NCBI GenBank assembly: GCA_963793275.1
Contig: CAWBZL010000003.1
Coordinates: 496,001-560,000, forward strand
DNA length: 64,000 nt
Origin: Marinirhabdus sp963793275
GTDB lineage: Bacteria > Bacteroidota > Bacteroidia > Flavobacteriales > Flavobacteriaceae
Direction of reading: 5' to 3'
Position 1 is the first letter of the stretch. Every line of letters begins with the position of its first letter. Below are positions 1 through 9,277 of this stretch, piece by piece. Made by a program: the position numbers and the translations under genes. A model generated the notes under the pieces. That model ran no database searches, was not told the origin of the DNA, and saw only the letters and a program-made list of their open reading frames with translations.

Positions 1-435
1 TCCTCACATCGCCTTTTGCGTAATAGAAATGAGCTTTTGTTGACAGAAATTCCGAGAAATTCAGAAAAAATAGAATTTTTCATAAAAAAAAATCAACAAC
101 AAATTAACATCCCTATTACGTTAAGTTTTATTCCTACCGACAAAATGGGGCATATTGATACTACTACCGTTTACGTAGATGCGGACAAACTATCATACCC
201 TTTGCAACTTAGAAAATGGCAGGAGGGGGATGTTTTCCAACCTTTTGGAATGAAAGGAAAAAAGAAACTGAGCAAGTTTTTTAAAGATGAAAAGTTATCT
301 TTGGTCGCCAAGCAAAAGGTCTGGCTACTTTGTAGTGAGGATACTATTGTTTGGATTATTGGTTATCGACTGGATGATCGATTTAAAATAACCGAACACA
401 CAAAACAGCTACTTAAAATAACAACGAAACAATGA
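1..435 (+). CDS. tilS: tRNA(Ile)-lysidine synthetase, C-terminal part (cut by left edge)
   Basis: Only the last ~145 residues are inside the window; the frame is open to base 1, so the start lies to the left. TilS attaches lysine to C34 of the CAU-anticodon tRNA-Ile so that it reads AUA. What is visible is the family's C-terminal substrate-binding domain, with LRKWQEGDVFQPFGMKGKKK followed by a KLSKFF stretch and a VWIIGYRLDDRFKIT-like strand near the end. The ATP-binding PP-loop domain is not in view. The stop overlaps the next gene's start by 4 nt (ATGA), so the two are probably co-transcribed. Assignment rests on the highly characteristic C-terminal motif. Confidence 0.88.
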   Translation, partial: SSHRLLRNRNELLLTEIPRNSEKIEFFIKKNQQQINIPITLSFIPTDKMGHIDTTTVYVDADKLSYPLQLRKWQEGDVFQPFGMKGKKKLSKFFKDEKLSLVAKQKVWLLCSEDTIVWIIGYRLDDRFKITEHTKQLLKITTKQ

Positions 436-2393
436 AGAATTTTTTAACTGGTTTATCATTTTTAATACTCTTTCTTTTTAGTATTTCGGTTAAGGCTCAA
501 ATCTTTGAGCCAGTAAAATGGAGTACGGAAGTTGAGGATCTGGGCGATGACACTTTTAATTTAATTATGAATGCCACCATTGACGATGGTTGGTACTTGT
601 ACTCTCAAAAAGTTCCGGATGGAGGTCCTATTGCAACACTTTTTACTTTAAACAATGAAAACGGCGAGTTTGAATTAATTGGAGAACCCGTTGAAAGTGA
701 AGGAAAGACCAAGTTCGATAAGGTTTTTGAGATGGAGTTGACCACGTTTACCAAGGAAGCAACTTTTACACAAAAAATAAAAAGACTCAAAGGGTTCATA
801 ACAAATATTACAGGTACGGTAGATTTTCAGTCTTGTGATGATGAGAAATGTATTTTTGAAATGGCAGACCTATCTTTTGATTTACCAAAGGGAAAGGATT
901 CTTCAGCGGATAAAAAAGATACTGAAAATGGAGAAGATGATGAAGATGAAGACGACAAAGGATTGTGGGCTATTTTCTTCTTAGCCTTTTTCTCAGGATT
1001 TGCAGCATTGTTGACTCCCTGTGTTTTTCCAATGATTCCGTTAACCGTAAGTTTCTTTACAAAACAGAGTAAAAATAAAGCCGTAGGAATTAAAAATGCT
1101 GTTTTATACGGGATTTTTATTATAGTAATTTATGTTTTATTAGGTTCATTGGTCACCGCAATATTTGGGTCAGATGTATTGAACGAACTGTCCACTTCGG
1201 TCTGGTTTAACGTTGTATTCTTTATTTTGTTAGTAGTTTTTGCTATTTCATTTTTAGGGGCTTTTGAGATAACCTTACCACAATCCTGGGCGAATAAAGT
1301 AGATAACAGGGCAAATAAAGGCGGTATTGTAGGAATCTTTTTTATGGCACTGGCACTAGCCATTGTATCTTTTTCTTGTACGGGACCTATTGTTGGTGGA
1401 TTGTTGGTAGAAGCTGCTTCTAAAGGTGGGTTGGCTCCAATTATTGGTATGTTAGGTTTTTCATTGGCAATAGCGTTACCATTTACCTTGTTCGCTATTT
1501 TCCCTGGATGGTTAAATTCACTTCCCAAAAGTGGCGGTTGGTTAAATACGGTAAAAGTAGTTTTAGGCTTCTTGGAACTTGCCTTTGCATTCAAGTTTTT
1601 ATCACAGGCAGATTTAGTGTTACAATTACATTTATTGGAAAGAGAGGTTTTTATAGCCATCTGGATAGCCGTATTTGGAGCATTAGCTTTGTATTTACTA
1701 GGCAAGATAAGGTTACCGCATGACGGTCCGCTTACGCATATTTCAGTAGGGAGACTGTTACTAGGGCTCTTAACATTGTCTTTTGTGATCTATATGGTTC
1801 CCGGTCTTTGGGGTGCACCACTAAAATTAATTAGCGCATTTCCACCACCCTTGGAGTATAGCGAGTCTCCTTATGGCGTTGGATTTACAAAAATGGGCGG
1901 CGGCTCATCTGCTCTGGGAGCAGAAGAACTACCAGATGGAGGTCATTTAATGGCACCACACGATATTTTACACTTTTATGATTATGAAAAAGGGTTAAAA
2001 TATGCTAAGGAAGTAAATAAACCAGTTATGATAGATTTTACAGGCTGGGCGTGTGTAAACTGTCGTAAAATGGAGCAGAATGTCTGGCCGGAACCTGGGG
2101 TTTTAAGAATTCTTAAACACGATGTTGTTCTTATTTCTTTATATGTAGACGATAAGCGAGAACTTCCAGAGGAAGAGAAATACACGAGTCCTGAAACCGG
2201 TAAGAAGATAAAAACCATAGGAAACAAATGGAGCGATTTACAGATTGTTCGTTATAAAGCAAATGCGCAACCTTATTATGTTTTAATGGGGCACGATGAA
2301 GAAAACTTAGTAGACCCGGAAGATTACAATCCCGATGCTGAAGCCTATGAAAATTGGCTGAAAAGTGGGGTGGAAGCATTTAAAAATAAATAA
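432..2393 (+). CDS. dsbD: DsbD-family thiol:disulfide interchange protein
   Basis: 653 aa. It has a signal peptide (~1-22), an N-terminal periplasmic domain of the DsbD alpha type (~25-150), an acidic linker rich in D/E (~155-175), an eight-helix-like membrane domain with TPCVFPM (~195) and a second Cys in SFSCTGP (~315), and a C-terminal thioredoxin-like domain with the active motif CVNC at 541-544. Such proteins move electrons from cytosolic thioredoxin across the inner membrane to periplasmic reductases. All three redox modules are present, so it is probably functional. The ATG overlaps the tilS stop; in Flavobacteriaceae tilS is commonly followed by such a gene, which supports an operon. 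Confidence 0.93.
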   Translation: MKNFLTGLSFLILFLFSISVKAQIFEPVKWSTEVEDLGDDTFNLIMNATIDDGWYLYSQKVPDGGPIATLFTLNNENGEFELIGEPVESEGKTKFDKVFEMELTTFTKEATFTQKIKRLKGFITNITGTVDFQSCDDEKCIFEMADLSFDLPKGKDSSADKKDTENGEDDEDEDDKGLWAIFFLAFFSGFAALLTPCVFPMIPLTVSFFTKQSKNKAVGIKNAVLYGIFIIVIYVLLGSLVTAIFGSDVLNELSTSVWFNVVFFILLVVFAISFLGAFEITLPQSWANKVDNRANKGGIVGIFFMALALAIVSFSCTGPIVGGLLVEAASKGGLAPIIGMLGFSLAIALPFTLFAIFPGWLNSLPKSGGWLNTVKVVLGFLELAFAFKFLSQADLVLQLHLLEREVFIAIWIAVFGALALYLLGKIRLPHDGPLTHISVGRLLLGLLTLSFVIYMVPGLWGAPLKLISAFPPPLEYSESPYGVGFTKMGGGSSALGAEELPDGGHLMAPHDILHFYDYEKGLKYAKEVNKPVMIDFTGWACVNCRKMEQNVWPEPGVLRILKHDVVLISLYVDDKRELPEEEKYTSPETGKKIKTIGNKWSDLQIVRYKANAQPYYVLMGHDEENLVDPEDYNPDAEAYENWLKSGVEAFKNK

Positions 2394-2402
2394 ACACATA
2401 TC

Positions 2403-4247
2403 ATGAAACATACGATTTCAGTTCTAATTGCATTTTTAATCGTTGCAGTTACCTTCGCTCAATCCGAAGACTACGTAAAAAATAACTTCAACAAGACTGA
2501 AACGTATATCACTATGCGGGACGGTACAAAACTGTTTACGTCTGTGTATGCTCCCAAAGATACATCACAGGAATATCCAATCCTGCTTTTACGAACACCT
2601 TATAGTTGCAGACCGTACGGGGAAGATCAATTTCCCTCAAAGATTGGTCCCAGTGAAACTATGATGAAAGAAGGATACATTGTAGTGTATCAGGATGTTC
2701 GTGGCCGTTGGATGAGTGAAGGAACCTACGATAATATGCGAGCCTACATCCCTAACAAAAAAGGAAAGCAATTTGACGAAGCCAGCGATACCTACGATTC
2801 TATAGACTGGATGGTGAAAAATATTCCGAATAACAACGGAAACGTAGGGACCTGGGGAATTTCTTATCCTGGTTTTTACGCAACGTATTCACTGTTAGAT
2901 GCACACCCCGCCTTAAAAGCTGTTTCTCCACAAGCTTGTATTGGTGACTTCTACTTTGACGATTTTCACCACAACGGAGCCTATTTACTGAGTTATTGGA
3001 GAGCAACTTCGGTATTTGGGTATGAAAAGACCGAACCTACAAAAGAACCCTGGTATAGTTTTCCGGAATTAGGAACCGAAGATCAGTACCAGTTTTTTCT
3101 GGATGCGGGTCCCTTGTCTAACTTAGACAAATATTATAAAAAAGATAATGTATTCTGGACGCAACTTAAGGAGCACTCTAATTATGACGAATTTTGGCAG
3201 AAACGTGGCATCATTCAGCATTTAAAAGATATTAAACCAGCTGTGATGGTGGTTGGTGGCTTGTTTGACGCAGAGGATTTATACGGTCCTTTTGAAACCT
3301 ATAAAAACATTGAAAAAAACAGTACTAATTACAACACCATGGTTTTTGGGCCCTGGAGTCACGGCGATTGGGCCAGGAATAAAAAACGCCAGGCGATTGG
3401 AAATGTATATTTCGGAGATGATATCTCAGAAACCTACCAAAGAGATGTTGAAAGTAAATTTTTTAAGCATTTTTTGAAAGACGACGGAAAAGGAAAACCA
3501 AACCTGCCAGAGGCATATATGTTCGATTCGGGTAGTTTGGTCTGGAAAGAATATAATCAATGGCCTCCAAAGAATAGTGAAAAGAAGACTTTTTGGCTAC
3601 AAAAGGGTCAACGTTTAAATCCGTTTGCTGAAAGGAGCTTCACTTTTGAAGAATTTATAAGCGATCCCAAAAAACCTGTACCATATTCCGAAGACATTAA
3701 AATGGTTTTCACCCCAAGAAAATTTATGACAGACGATCAGCGATTTGCCGCAAGACGTCCCGATGTTCTGGTATTTGAAACCCCGGTACTTACCGAAGAT
3801 ATGACGCTTGCAGGTGATATTTTGGCTAAATTACAGGTAGCTACTACAGGAACCGATGCAGATTGGGTAGTAAAAGTTGTTGATGTATTCCCGGCAGATG
3901 CCCAAGATACTGAAGAAACCCAGGATCACTTAAAAATGAGCAACTACCATATGCTGGTGCGTAGCGAAGTGATGCGGGGAAGGTACAGAAACAGTTTTGT
4001 TTCTCCGGAACCCTTTGTAGCTAACGAGAAGACGGCTGTTAACATTAAACTACAGGATGTACATCATACCATCAAAAAAGGGCATAAACTTCAAATACAG
4101 GTGCAAAGTACGTGGTTTCCGTATATAGATTTAAATCCGCAGACGTATGTAGATAATATTTTTTACGCAAAGGAAGAAGATTTTCAAAAGCAAACTCATA
4201 AAGTGTATAACGATTCTTCCATAGAATTTACGTTGCTTCCGAACTAA
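2403..4247 (+). CDS. CocE/NonD family hydrolase (X-Pro dipeptidyl-peptidase/acylase type)
   Basis: 614 aa with an N-terminal signal peptide (about 1-19, ending ...VTFAQ), so exported. An alpha/beta-hydrolase domain carries the nucleophile motif GISYPG with Ser154, and the C-terminal ~220 residues have the jelly-roll fold signature of the X-Pro dipeptidyl-peptidase C-terminal domain (for example the PVLTEDMTLAGDI region). Family members cleave acyl or N-terminal peptide bonds, including ester and glutaryl-7-ACA-like substrates; the natural substrate cannot be read from the sequence. It starts 9 nt after dsbD and may share its transcript. Confidence 0.9.
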   Translation: MKHTISVLIAFLIVAVTFAQSEDYVKNNFNKTETYITMRDGTKLFTSVYAPKDTSQEYPILLLRTPYSCRPYGEDQFPSKIGPSETMMKEGYIVVYQDVRGRWMSEGTYDNMRAYIPNKKGKQFDEASDTYDSIDWMVKNIPNNNGNVGTWGISYPGFYATYSLLDAHPALKAVSPQACIGDFYFDDFHHNGAYLLSYWRATSVFGYEKTEPTKEPWYSFPELGTEDQYQFFLDAGPLSNLDKYYKKDNVFWTQLKEHSNYDEFWQKRGIIQHLKDIKPAVMVVGGLFDAEDLYGPFETYKNIEKNSTNYNTMVFGPWSHGDWARNKKRQAIGNVYFGDDISETYQRDVESKFFKHFLKDDGKGKPNLPEAYMFDSGSLVWKEYNQWPPKNSEKKTFWLQKGQRLNPFAERSFTFEEFISDPKKPVPYSEDIKMVFTPRKFMTDDQRFAARRPDVLVFETPVLTEDMTLAGDILAKLQVATTGTDADWVVKVVDVFPADAQDTEETQDHLKMSNYHMLVRSEVMRGRYRNSFVSPEPFVANEKTAVNIKLQDVHHTIKKGHKLQIQVQSTWFPYIDLNPQTYVDNIFYAKEEDFQKQTHKVYNDSSIEFTLLPN

Positions 4248-4661
4248 AAAGACTTAATGCTTTAAAGCACTGGATTTAAGATCTGAGACTACTTCTTCTT
4301 TGGAGAGGTTAGCATTGCTTTTTCAGTAATTCTGGGTGAGGACTATACCTGGCGAAGACAACAATTTTGGATGAAACCAAAAAAAAGCGCCTCTGTAAGA
4401 GACGCTCATAACAAACCTAACTTAGTAAATTTTAGTTGCACAAACTAGACTTTTTATCCCCACAAAAAGAATAGCGGTGTACAATTCACTAATTCAATGG
4501 TAAATATATAGAGAGAATTTTAATTTTCATATACGTATTTACACGTATATTTTGCCTTTACATTTTTTCTGAAATTTGAATTTAAAGAAATGAGCTTCCT
4601 TAAATGTTATAGTTATCTTACTCTTTGAAATTTTTCGGATTTTAATTTTAGATTTACAACT
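4248..4661. other. Intergenic region, 414 nt, no protein gene
   Basis: No convincing ORF on either strand. It contains a stem-loop at 4386-4406 (below) and AT-rich DNA before pfkA. No clear TTG/TAnnTTTG promoter was found for pfkA; the sequence TAATTTTA about 25 nt upstream of its GTG is the nearest resemblance. Confidence 0.6.
4386..4406 (-). terminator. Terminator-like stem-loop reading leftwards
   Basis: AGCGCCTCT (4386-4394) pairs with AGAGACGCT (4398-4406), with one mismatch and a 3-nt loop. The run of A residues just left of it becomes a U-run on the minus-strand transcript. No minus-strand protein gene lies upstream of it, so it ends either an unrecognised small RNA or stray antisense transcripts entering the end of the CocE-type gene. 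Confidence 0.5.
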
Positions 4662-5648
4662 GTGAAAAAAACTATAAAAAAAATAGCAGTTTTAACCAGC
4701 GGCGGAGACGCGCCGGGAATGAATGCAGCCATTAGAGCGGTAGTACGTTGTTGTACATTTCACGAGCTGGAATGTGTGGGAGTCTATCGTGGATTACAGG
4801 GCTTGATTGAAAACGACTTTACACCTTTAGGACCACGAAGTGTAAAAAATATAATCAACAGAGGTGGGACTTTTTTAAAATCAGCACGTTCCGAAGCCTT
4901 CAGAACTAAGGAAGGAAGAGAAAAAGCCTATCAGAACTTAAAAGCTGAACATATAGACGCCCTCGTAGCAATAGGAGGCGATGGTACTTTTACGGGAGCT
5001 AAGATATTTAATGAAGAATTCAATTTTCCAATCATCGGTTTGCCGGGAACCATAGATAACGATATAAATGGTACCGATTTTACCATAGGGTACGACACAG
5101 CGTTAAATACGGTAGTAGAAGCAATTGATAAAATTAGAGATACGGCAAATTCTCACAATCGTTTATTTTTGGTGGAAGTTATGGGCAGAGATGCCGGCGA
5201 TATTGCTTTAAACGCAGGAATAGGAGCAGGCGCCGAAGAAATTCTAATTCCTGAAGAAGATTTAGGAAAAGACAGGTTAGTAGCTTCTTTAAGGCGAAGT
5301 AAAGAAGCTGGCAAATCCTCCAGCATCGTAGTAGTTTCTGAAGGCGACCAAATAGGAAAAAATATTTTAGGACTGGCAGAGTATATCCGTCAAAACTTAA
5401 ACGAATACGAAGTTAAAGTAACCGTACTGGGGCACATCCAAAGAGGCGGTGCACCAAGCTGTTATGATAGGGTTTTAGCAAGTAGACTAGGGGTTGCTGC
5501 TGTAGATGCTTTAGTGGAAGGAAAGCGTGATGTAATGATTGGTATTAAACACGGAAAAGTAGTGACCGTGCCTTTTGCCGAAACGTTAACCGGGAAAAAC
5601 GAAATAGATAAAGATCTCATAAGGGTAGCAGATATTACTTCGCTGTAA
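4662..5648 (+). CDS. pfkA: 6-phosphofructokinase (ATP-dependent)
   Basis: 328 aa, the usual bacterial PfkA length. Phosphorylates fructose-6-phosphate to fructose-1,6-bisphosphate, the committed step of glycolysis. Visible motifs: ATP-binding GGDAPGMNAAIRAVVR near residues 13-28, GGDGTF (~105), PGTIDNDINGTD with the catalytic Asp (~127-138), MGRDAGDIA (~170) and HIQRGG (~250). The start is GTG; no in-frame ATG lies close by and the conserved KKIAVLTSGGDAPG block begins within 7 residues, which fixes it. It is followed 43 nt later by gapA in the same direction. Confidence 0.97.
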   Translation: MKKTIKKIAVLTSGGDAPGMNAAIRAVVRCCTFHELECVGVYRGLQGLIENDFTPLGPRSVKNIINRGGTFLKSARSEAFRTKEGREKAYQNLKAEHIDALVAIGGDGTFTGAKIFNEEFNFPIIGLPGTIDNDINGTDFTIGYDTALNTVVEAIDKIRDTANSHNRLFLVEVMGRDAGDIALNAGIGAGAEEILIPEEDLGKDRLVASLRRSKEAGKSSSIVVVSEGDQIGKNILGLAEYIRQNLNEYEVKVTVLGHIQRGGAPSCYDRVLASRLGVAAVDALVEGKRDVMIGIKHGKVVTVPFAETLTGKNEIDKDLIRVADITSL

Positions 5649-5691
5649 ATACATACTAATTTAAAAAATACCCGCTTATACGGGCAGAAGG

Positions 5692-6687
5692 ATGATAAAA
5701 ATAGGAATAAATGGTTTTGGAAGAATAGGAAGGATAGCCTTCAGAATTGCTTCGCAAAGAGACGACGTGCAGGTTGTTGCCATAAATGATTTACTGGATG
5801 TAGACCATTTAGCATATTTATTGGAATTCGATTCGGTTCACGGAAAGTTTCCTGGTGAAATTTCAGTGAAAGATGGTAACCTGTTAGTAAACGGAAAGAC
5901 CATTCGGGTGACTGCAGAAAAAGACCCTGAAAACCTTGCCTGGGATACGGTAAATGCTACCGTGGTGATAGACTGCACAGGAATTTTTAAAGAACTGGAC
6001 AATGCAAAGGCACATCTAAAAGCAGGGGCCAAAAAAGTAGTGATTTCTGCACCTTCCAAGACAGTCCCAATGTTTGTAATGGGTGTAAATCACGAGGATC
6101 TTAAAGCGAGTGATACAATTATTTCCAACGCTTCCTGTACGACAAACTGCCTTGCTCCACTCGCCAAAATTATAAACGACGAGCTGGGAATAGTTGAAGG
6201 ACTCATGACCACGGTACACTCGGTAACTGCCACGCAGCATACAGTAGACCAACCTTCGGCTAAAAACTACAGGTTAGGACGCAGTGCTTTAGCCAACATT
6301 ATCCCTACTTCTACAGGAGCAGCGGTGGCGGTAACTAAAGTTATTCCTGCTTTAGAAGGTAAACTTACCGGAATGGCATTTAGAGTGCCTACCGTAGACG
6401 TTTCGGTGGTGGATCTAACAGTTCGTACAAAGAAATCGGCTAGCTATGAGGATGTGAAAAAAATATTTAAAAAAGCTGCTGAAGGAACCTATAAAGGTGT
6501 GGTAAGTTATACCGAAAAAGCAGTAGTATCTCAGGATTTTGTTAGCGATCCGCACACTTGTAATTTTGATGCTGCTGCAGGAATAGCACTAAACGAAAAC
6601 TTTTTTAAGCTTATTGCCTGGTACGATAACGAGTACGCCTATTCAGCAAAATTGATAGAATTAACTATTTACGCAGCAAATCTGTAG
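5692..6687 (+). CDS. gapA: Type I glyceraldehyde-3-phosphate dehydrogenase
   Basis: 331 aa. Oxidises and phosphorylates glyceraldehyde-3-phosphate to 1,3-bisphosphoglycerate with NAD. The N-terminal Rossmann motif INGFGRIGR is at residues 5-13 and the active-site SNASCTTNC places the nucleophile at Cys149; the C-terminal WYDNEYAYS segment is conserved. Between pfkA and this gene a short CCCG-CGGG hairpin (5671-5684) sits 7 nt before the ATG, and AGAAGG directly abuts the start codon, too close to act as a normal ribosome-binding site. Runs almost directly (1-nt gap) into the kinase gene at 6689. Confidence 0.97.
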   Translation: MIKIGINGFGRIGRIAFRIASQRDDVQVVAINDLLDVDHLAYLLEFDSVHGKFPGEISVKDGNLLVNGKTIRVTAEKDPENLAWDTVNATVVIDCTGIFKELDNAKAHLKAGAKKVVISAPSKTVPMFVMGVNHEDLKASDTIISNASCTTNCLAPLAKIINDELGIVEGLMTTVHSVTATQHTVDQPSAKNYRLGRSALANIIPTSTGAAVAVTKVIPALEGKLTGMAFRVPTVDVSVVDLTVRTKKSASYEDVKKIFKKAAEGTYKGVVSYTEKAVVSQDFVSDPHTCNFDAAAGIALNENFFKLIAWYDNEYAYSAKLIELTIYAANL

Positions 6688-6688
6688 T

Positions 6689-7552
6689 ATGATTCTATTT
6701 ACAGACGGCGGCTCTACAAAATGTGATTGGGTACTTTTAAATTCCAATGGGAAAAAGGTGTTGCAAACACAAACGTTGGGGCTTAATCCAACTGTAGTCC
6801 CTGCCGAAGAATTAGAAAGTAGAATTTTATTTAATCCGCAATTGCGGGAGATCATGACAGCTGTAAAAACCTTAGATTTTTACGGGGCAGGTTGTGGTAC
6901 GCTCACTCCTAAAAACAGGTTGCAACAGGTTTTACAGCAATTATTTACAAATGCCAATGTAAGCGTTCAGGAAGATCTGGCTGCCGCTGTCTACGCTGCA
7001 ACCACCGCGGCAGGTATTGTCTGCATTTTAGGGACAGGTTCTAATAGCTGTTATTTTGATGGCAAAGAAATTCATACACCTATTCCGGCATTAGGGTACA
7101 GTCTTATGGATGAGGCAAGCGGTAATTACTTCGGAAAAGTACTCATACGAGATTATTTTTACAGAAATATGCCGAAACGTCTCGCTGAAAAATTCGAAAA
7201 AAAATTCGATTTAAATGCAGATACCATTAAAATGAATATGTATCAAAGATCTAACCCCAATGCCTATCTAGCGTCTTTCGCTCAGTTCATTTTTGATGAA
7301 GAGGTTACCGATCCTTACTTTATAGAAGTAGTTGAAAAAGGTGTTGAAGATTTCATAAAGGCTCGTATCCTAACTTTTGAAGAAGCAAAGAATGTGCCCA
7401 TTCATTTTATAGGAAGTATTGCTCATTTCAGTAAAAAGAACATTGAAAATTGCTTTGCCAAACACAATTTAAATTTAGGTAACATCGTACAACGCCCTAT
7501 GGACGGACTGGTAGCGTATTATCAACAAAGCTTAAAAACAAAGCACAGCTAA
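6689..7552 (+). CDS. N-acetylglucosamine kinase-like sugar kinase (BadF/BadG ATPase family)
   Basis: 287 aa. The ASKHA-fold phosphate-binding loops are visible: TDGGSTKCDWVL at the N terminus and ILGTGSNSC (~112-120). Bacteroidota relatives are annotated as GlcNAc kinases that phosphorylate amino sugars in the cytoplasm, which would feed the adjoining glycolysis genes via fructose-6-phosphate. It starts 1 nt after the gapA stop, so it is translationally close to it and almost certainly in the pfkA-gapA operon. Substrate specificity is inferred from family and context only. Confidence 0.85.
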   Translation: MILFTDGGSTKCDWVLLNSNGKKVLQTQTLGLNPTVVPAEELESRILFNPQLREIMTAVKTLDFYGAGCGTLTPKNRLQQVLQQLFTNANVSVQEDLAAAVYAATTAAGIVCILGTGSNSCYFDGKEIHTPIPALGYSLMDEASGNYFGKVLIRDYFYRNMPKRLAEKFEKKFDLNADTIKMNMYQRSNPNAYLASFAQFIFDEEVTDPYFIEVVEKGVEDFIKARILTFEEAKNVPIHFIGSIAHFSKKNIENCFAKHNLNLGNIVQRPMDGLVAYYQQSLKTKHS

Positions 7553-7639
7553 AGTATAGTTAGTGTCGTATATCTAATTTCATTTTTCTACTTTCGTAGT
7601 CAGGACTATAAACAAAAAACCTAAGTTATAAATCTCAAA

Positions 7640-9199
7640 ATGTCTACAATACCTAAAATAAATCCTACTACAACCAAAGCCTGGCAGGAATTGCAAGCAC
7701 ATTTCGAAGAAACAAAAAACCTTCACCTTAACGATCTATTTGCTGAAGATGTCAACAGAAGTAAAGACTTCAGTATCGCCTGGAATGATTTTTTTATAGA
7801 TATTTCCAAAAACCGTATTACCCCTAAAACAAGAACGTTACTGCTTCAGTTAGCCGAAGAAATGCAGCTGGAGAATGCTATTAAAGCGCAGTTTTCGGGA
7901 GAAAAGATTAATGAAACCGAAGATAGGGCAGTACTCCATACCGCATTGAGAGATTTCAGCAACATGAAACCCGAAGTGACAGCGTGTCTTCAGAAAATGA
8001 AAGATCTTTCAGAAAAAATAAATTCTGGAACCTATACAGGAGCCACAGGAAAATCTATAGATACCATTGTAAATATTGGTATAGGCGGAAGCCATTTAGG
8101 GCCGGAGTTAATATATACTGCGCTGGAGGCGTACAGAGAGAATATTCAGCTTCATTTTATTTCAAATATTGATGGAGATGCTGTACAAGCTACACTAGAT
8201 ACAATTGATCCGGAAACTACATTGTTTGTGATAGTTTCTAAAAGTTTTACCACGAAGGAGACCCTTGCCAATGCCGATTTTGTGAAACAATGGTTCGTTA
8301 AAAAACGTTCTCCTGAAGCTGTTGCTACCCATTTTATTGCTGTTTCAACAAACATTACAGAAGTTGTTGCCTTTGGAATTTCAGAAAAAAATACTTTCCC
8401 CATGTGGGATTGGGTGGGCGGCAGATTTTCACTTTGGAGCGCCGTTGGGCTTTCGGTATGTTGTGCAATTGGATATAAAAATTTTGAAGAATTGTTACGG
8501 GGCGCACATCAAATGGATGTTCACTTTGCAACAGCTCCATTTACTGAAAATATTCCGGTAGCTTTAGGGTTGCTTTCGGTATGGTATACCAACTTTTATA
8601 ACTGTGAAACCGAAGCTGTCATTCCGTATTGTGAGGCATTGTATAAACTGGTTCCTTATTTACAACAGGCAATCATGGAAAGTAACGGGAAAGGGGTAGA
8701 TCGTAATGGAAACGCGATAACGTATGAAACCGGCGGTATTATTTGGGGTGCGACAGGTACCAATGCGCAACACGCATTTTTTCAGTTACTACATCAAGGA
8801 ACCAGGCTTATTCCAGCCAATTTTATTTGCTTTACAAATTCATTACAACATAATCAAGCCCTGGATGAGATGCTACTGGCCAATTGTCTGGCACAAACCG
8901 AAGCATTGGCAAGCGGAAAACCACGGGATACATCGCAACCACACAGATCATTTGAAGGGAACAAACCAAGTACCAGTATTTTTATTAAGAAATTAACTCC
9001 CAGGAATTTAGGCAGTTTAGTTGCTTTATACGAACATAAAATTTTTGTCGAAGGGGTCATTTGGAATATTTTTAGTTATGACCAGTGGGGTGTGGAACTT
9101 GGTAAAGAAGTTGCCAAGGCAATTTTAAAAAATGAAAGGCTGCTGAATGGAGAGCATGCTGCAGATTTTATTAAAAATATAAAGAATAATTATATTTAA
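7640..9199 (+). CDS. pgi: Glucose-6-phosphate isomerase
   Basis: 519 aa; interconverts glucose-6-phosphate and fructose-6-phosphate. Signature stretches: NIGIGGSHLGPE (~145), VSKSFTTKET (~200), the MWDWVGGRFSLWSAVGL block (~260-276), and IIWGATGTNAQHAFFQLLHQ (~370) with the catalytic Glu/His environment. Located 87 nt after the sugar kinase; TACTTTCG at about 7590 resembles the -7 promoter element (TAnnTTTG), so it may also have its own promoter. It completes the sugar-phosphate entry steps of this glycolysis cluster. Confidence 0.96.
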   Translation: MSTIPKINPTTTKAWQELQAHFEETKNLHLNDLFAEDVNRSKDFSIAWNDFFIDISKNRITPKTRTLLLQLAEEMQLENAIKAQFSGEKINETEDRAVLHTALRDFSNMKPEVTACLQKMKDLSEKINSGTYTGATGKSIDTIVNIGIGGSHLGPELIYTALEAYRENIQLHFISNIDGDAVQATLDTIDPETTLFVIVSKSFTTKETLANADFVKQWFVKKRSPEAVATHFIAVSTNITEVVAFGISEKNTFPMWDWVGGRFSLWSAVGLSVCCAIGYKNFEELLRGAHQMDVHFATAPFTENIPVALGLLSVWYTNFYNCETEAVIPYCEALYKLVPYLQQAIMESNGKGVDRNGNAITYETGGIIWGATGTNAQHAFFQLLHQGTRLIPANFICFTNSLQHNQALDEMLLANCLAQTEALASGKPRDTSQPHRSFEGNKPSTSIFIKKLTPRNLGSLVALYEHKIFVEGVIWNIFSYDQWGVELGKEVAKAILKNERLLNGEHAADFIKNIKNNYI

Positions 9200-9277
9200 T
9201 GCAAATATTTAATAAATAGAGTGTCTTTTACTTCCAAAACTGAGGTTTCTTTAATATTATTGTATATAAAAAAAATT

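Noticed and set aside
1130..1705. 191-codon open frame on the minus strand inside dsbD
   Set aside because: Shadow of the conserved transmembrane domain; composition is unnatural and all family motifs are on the plus strand.
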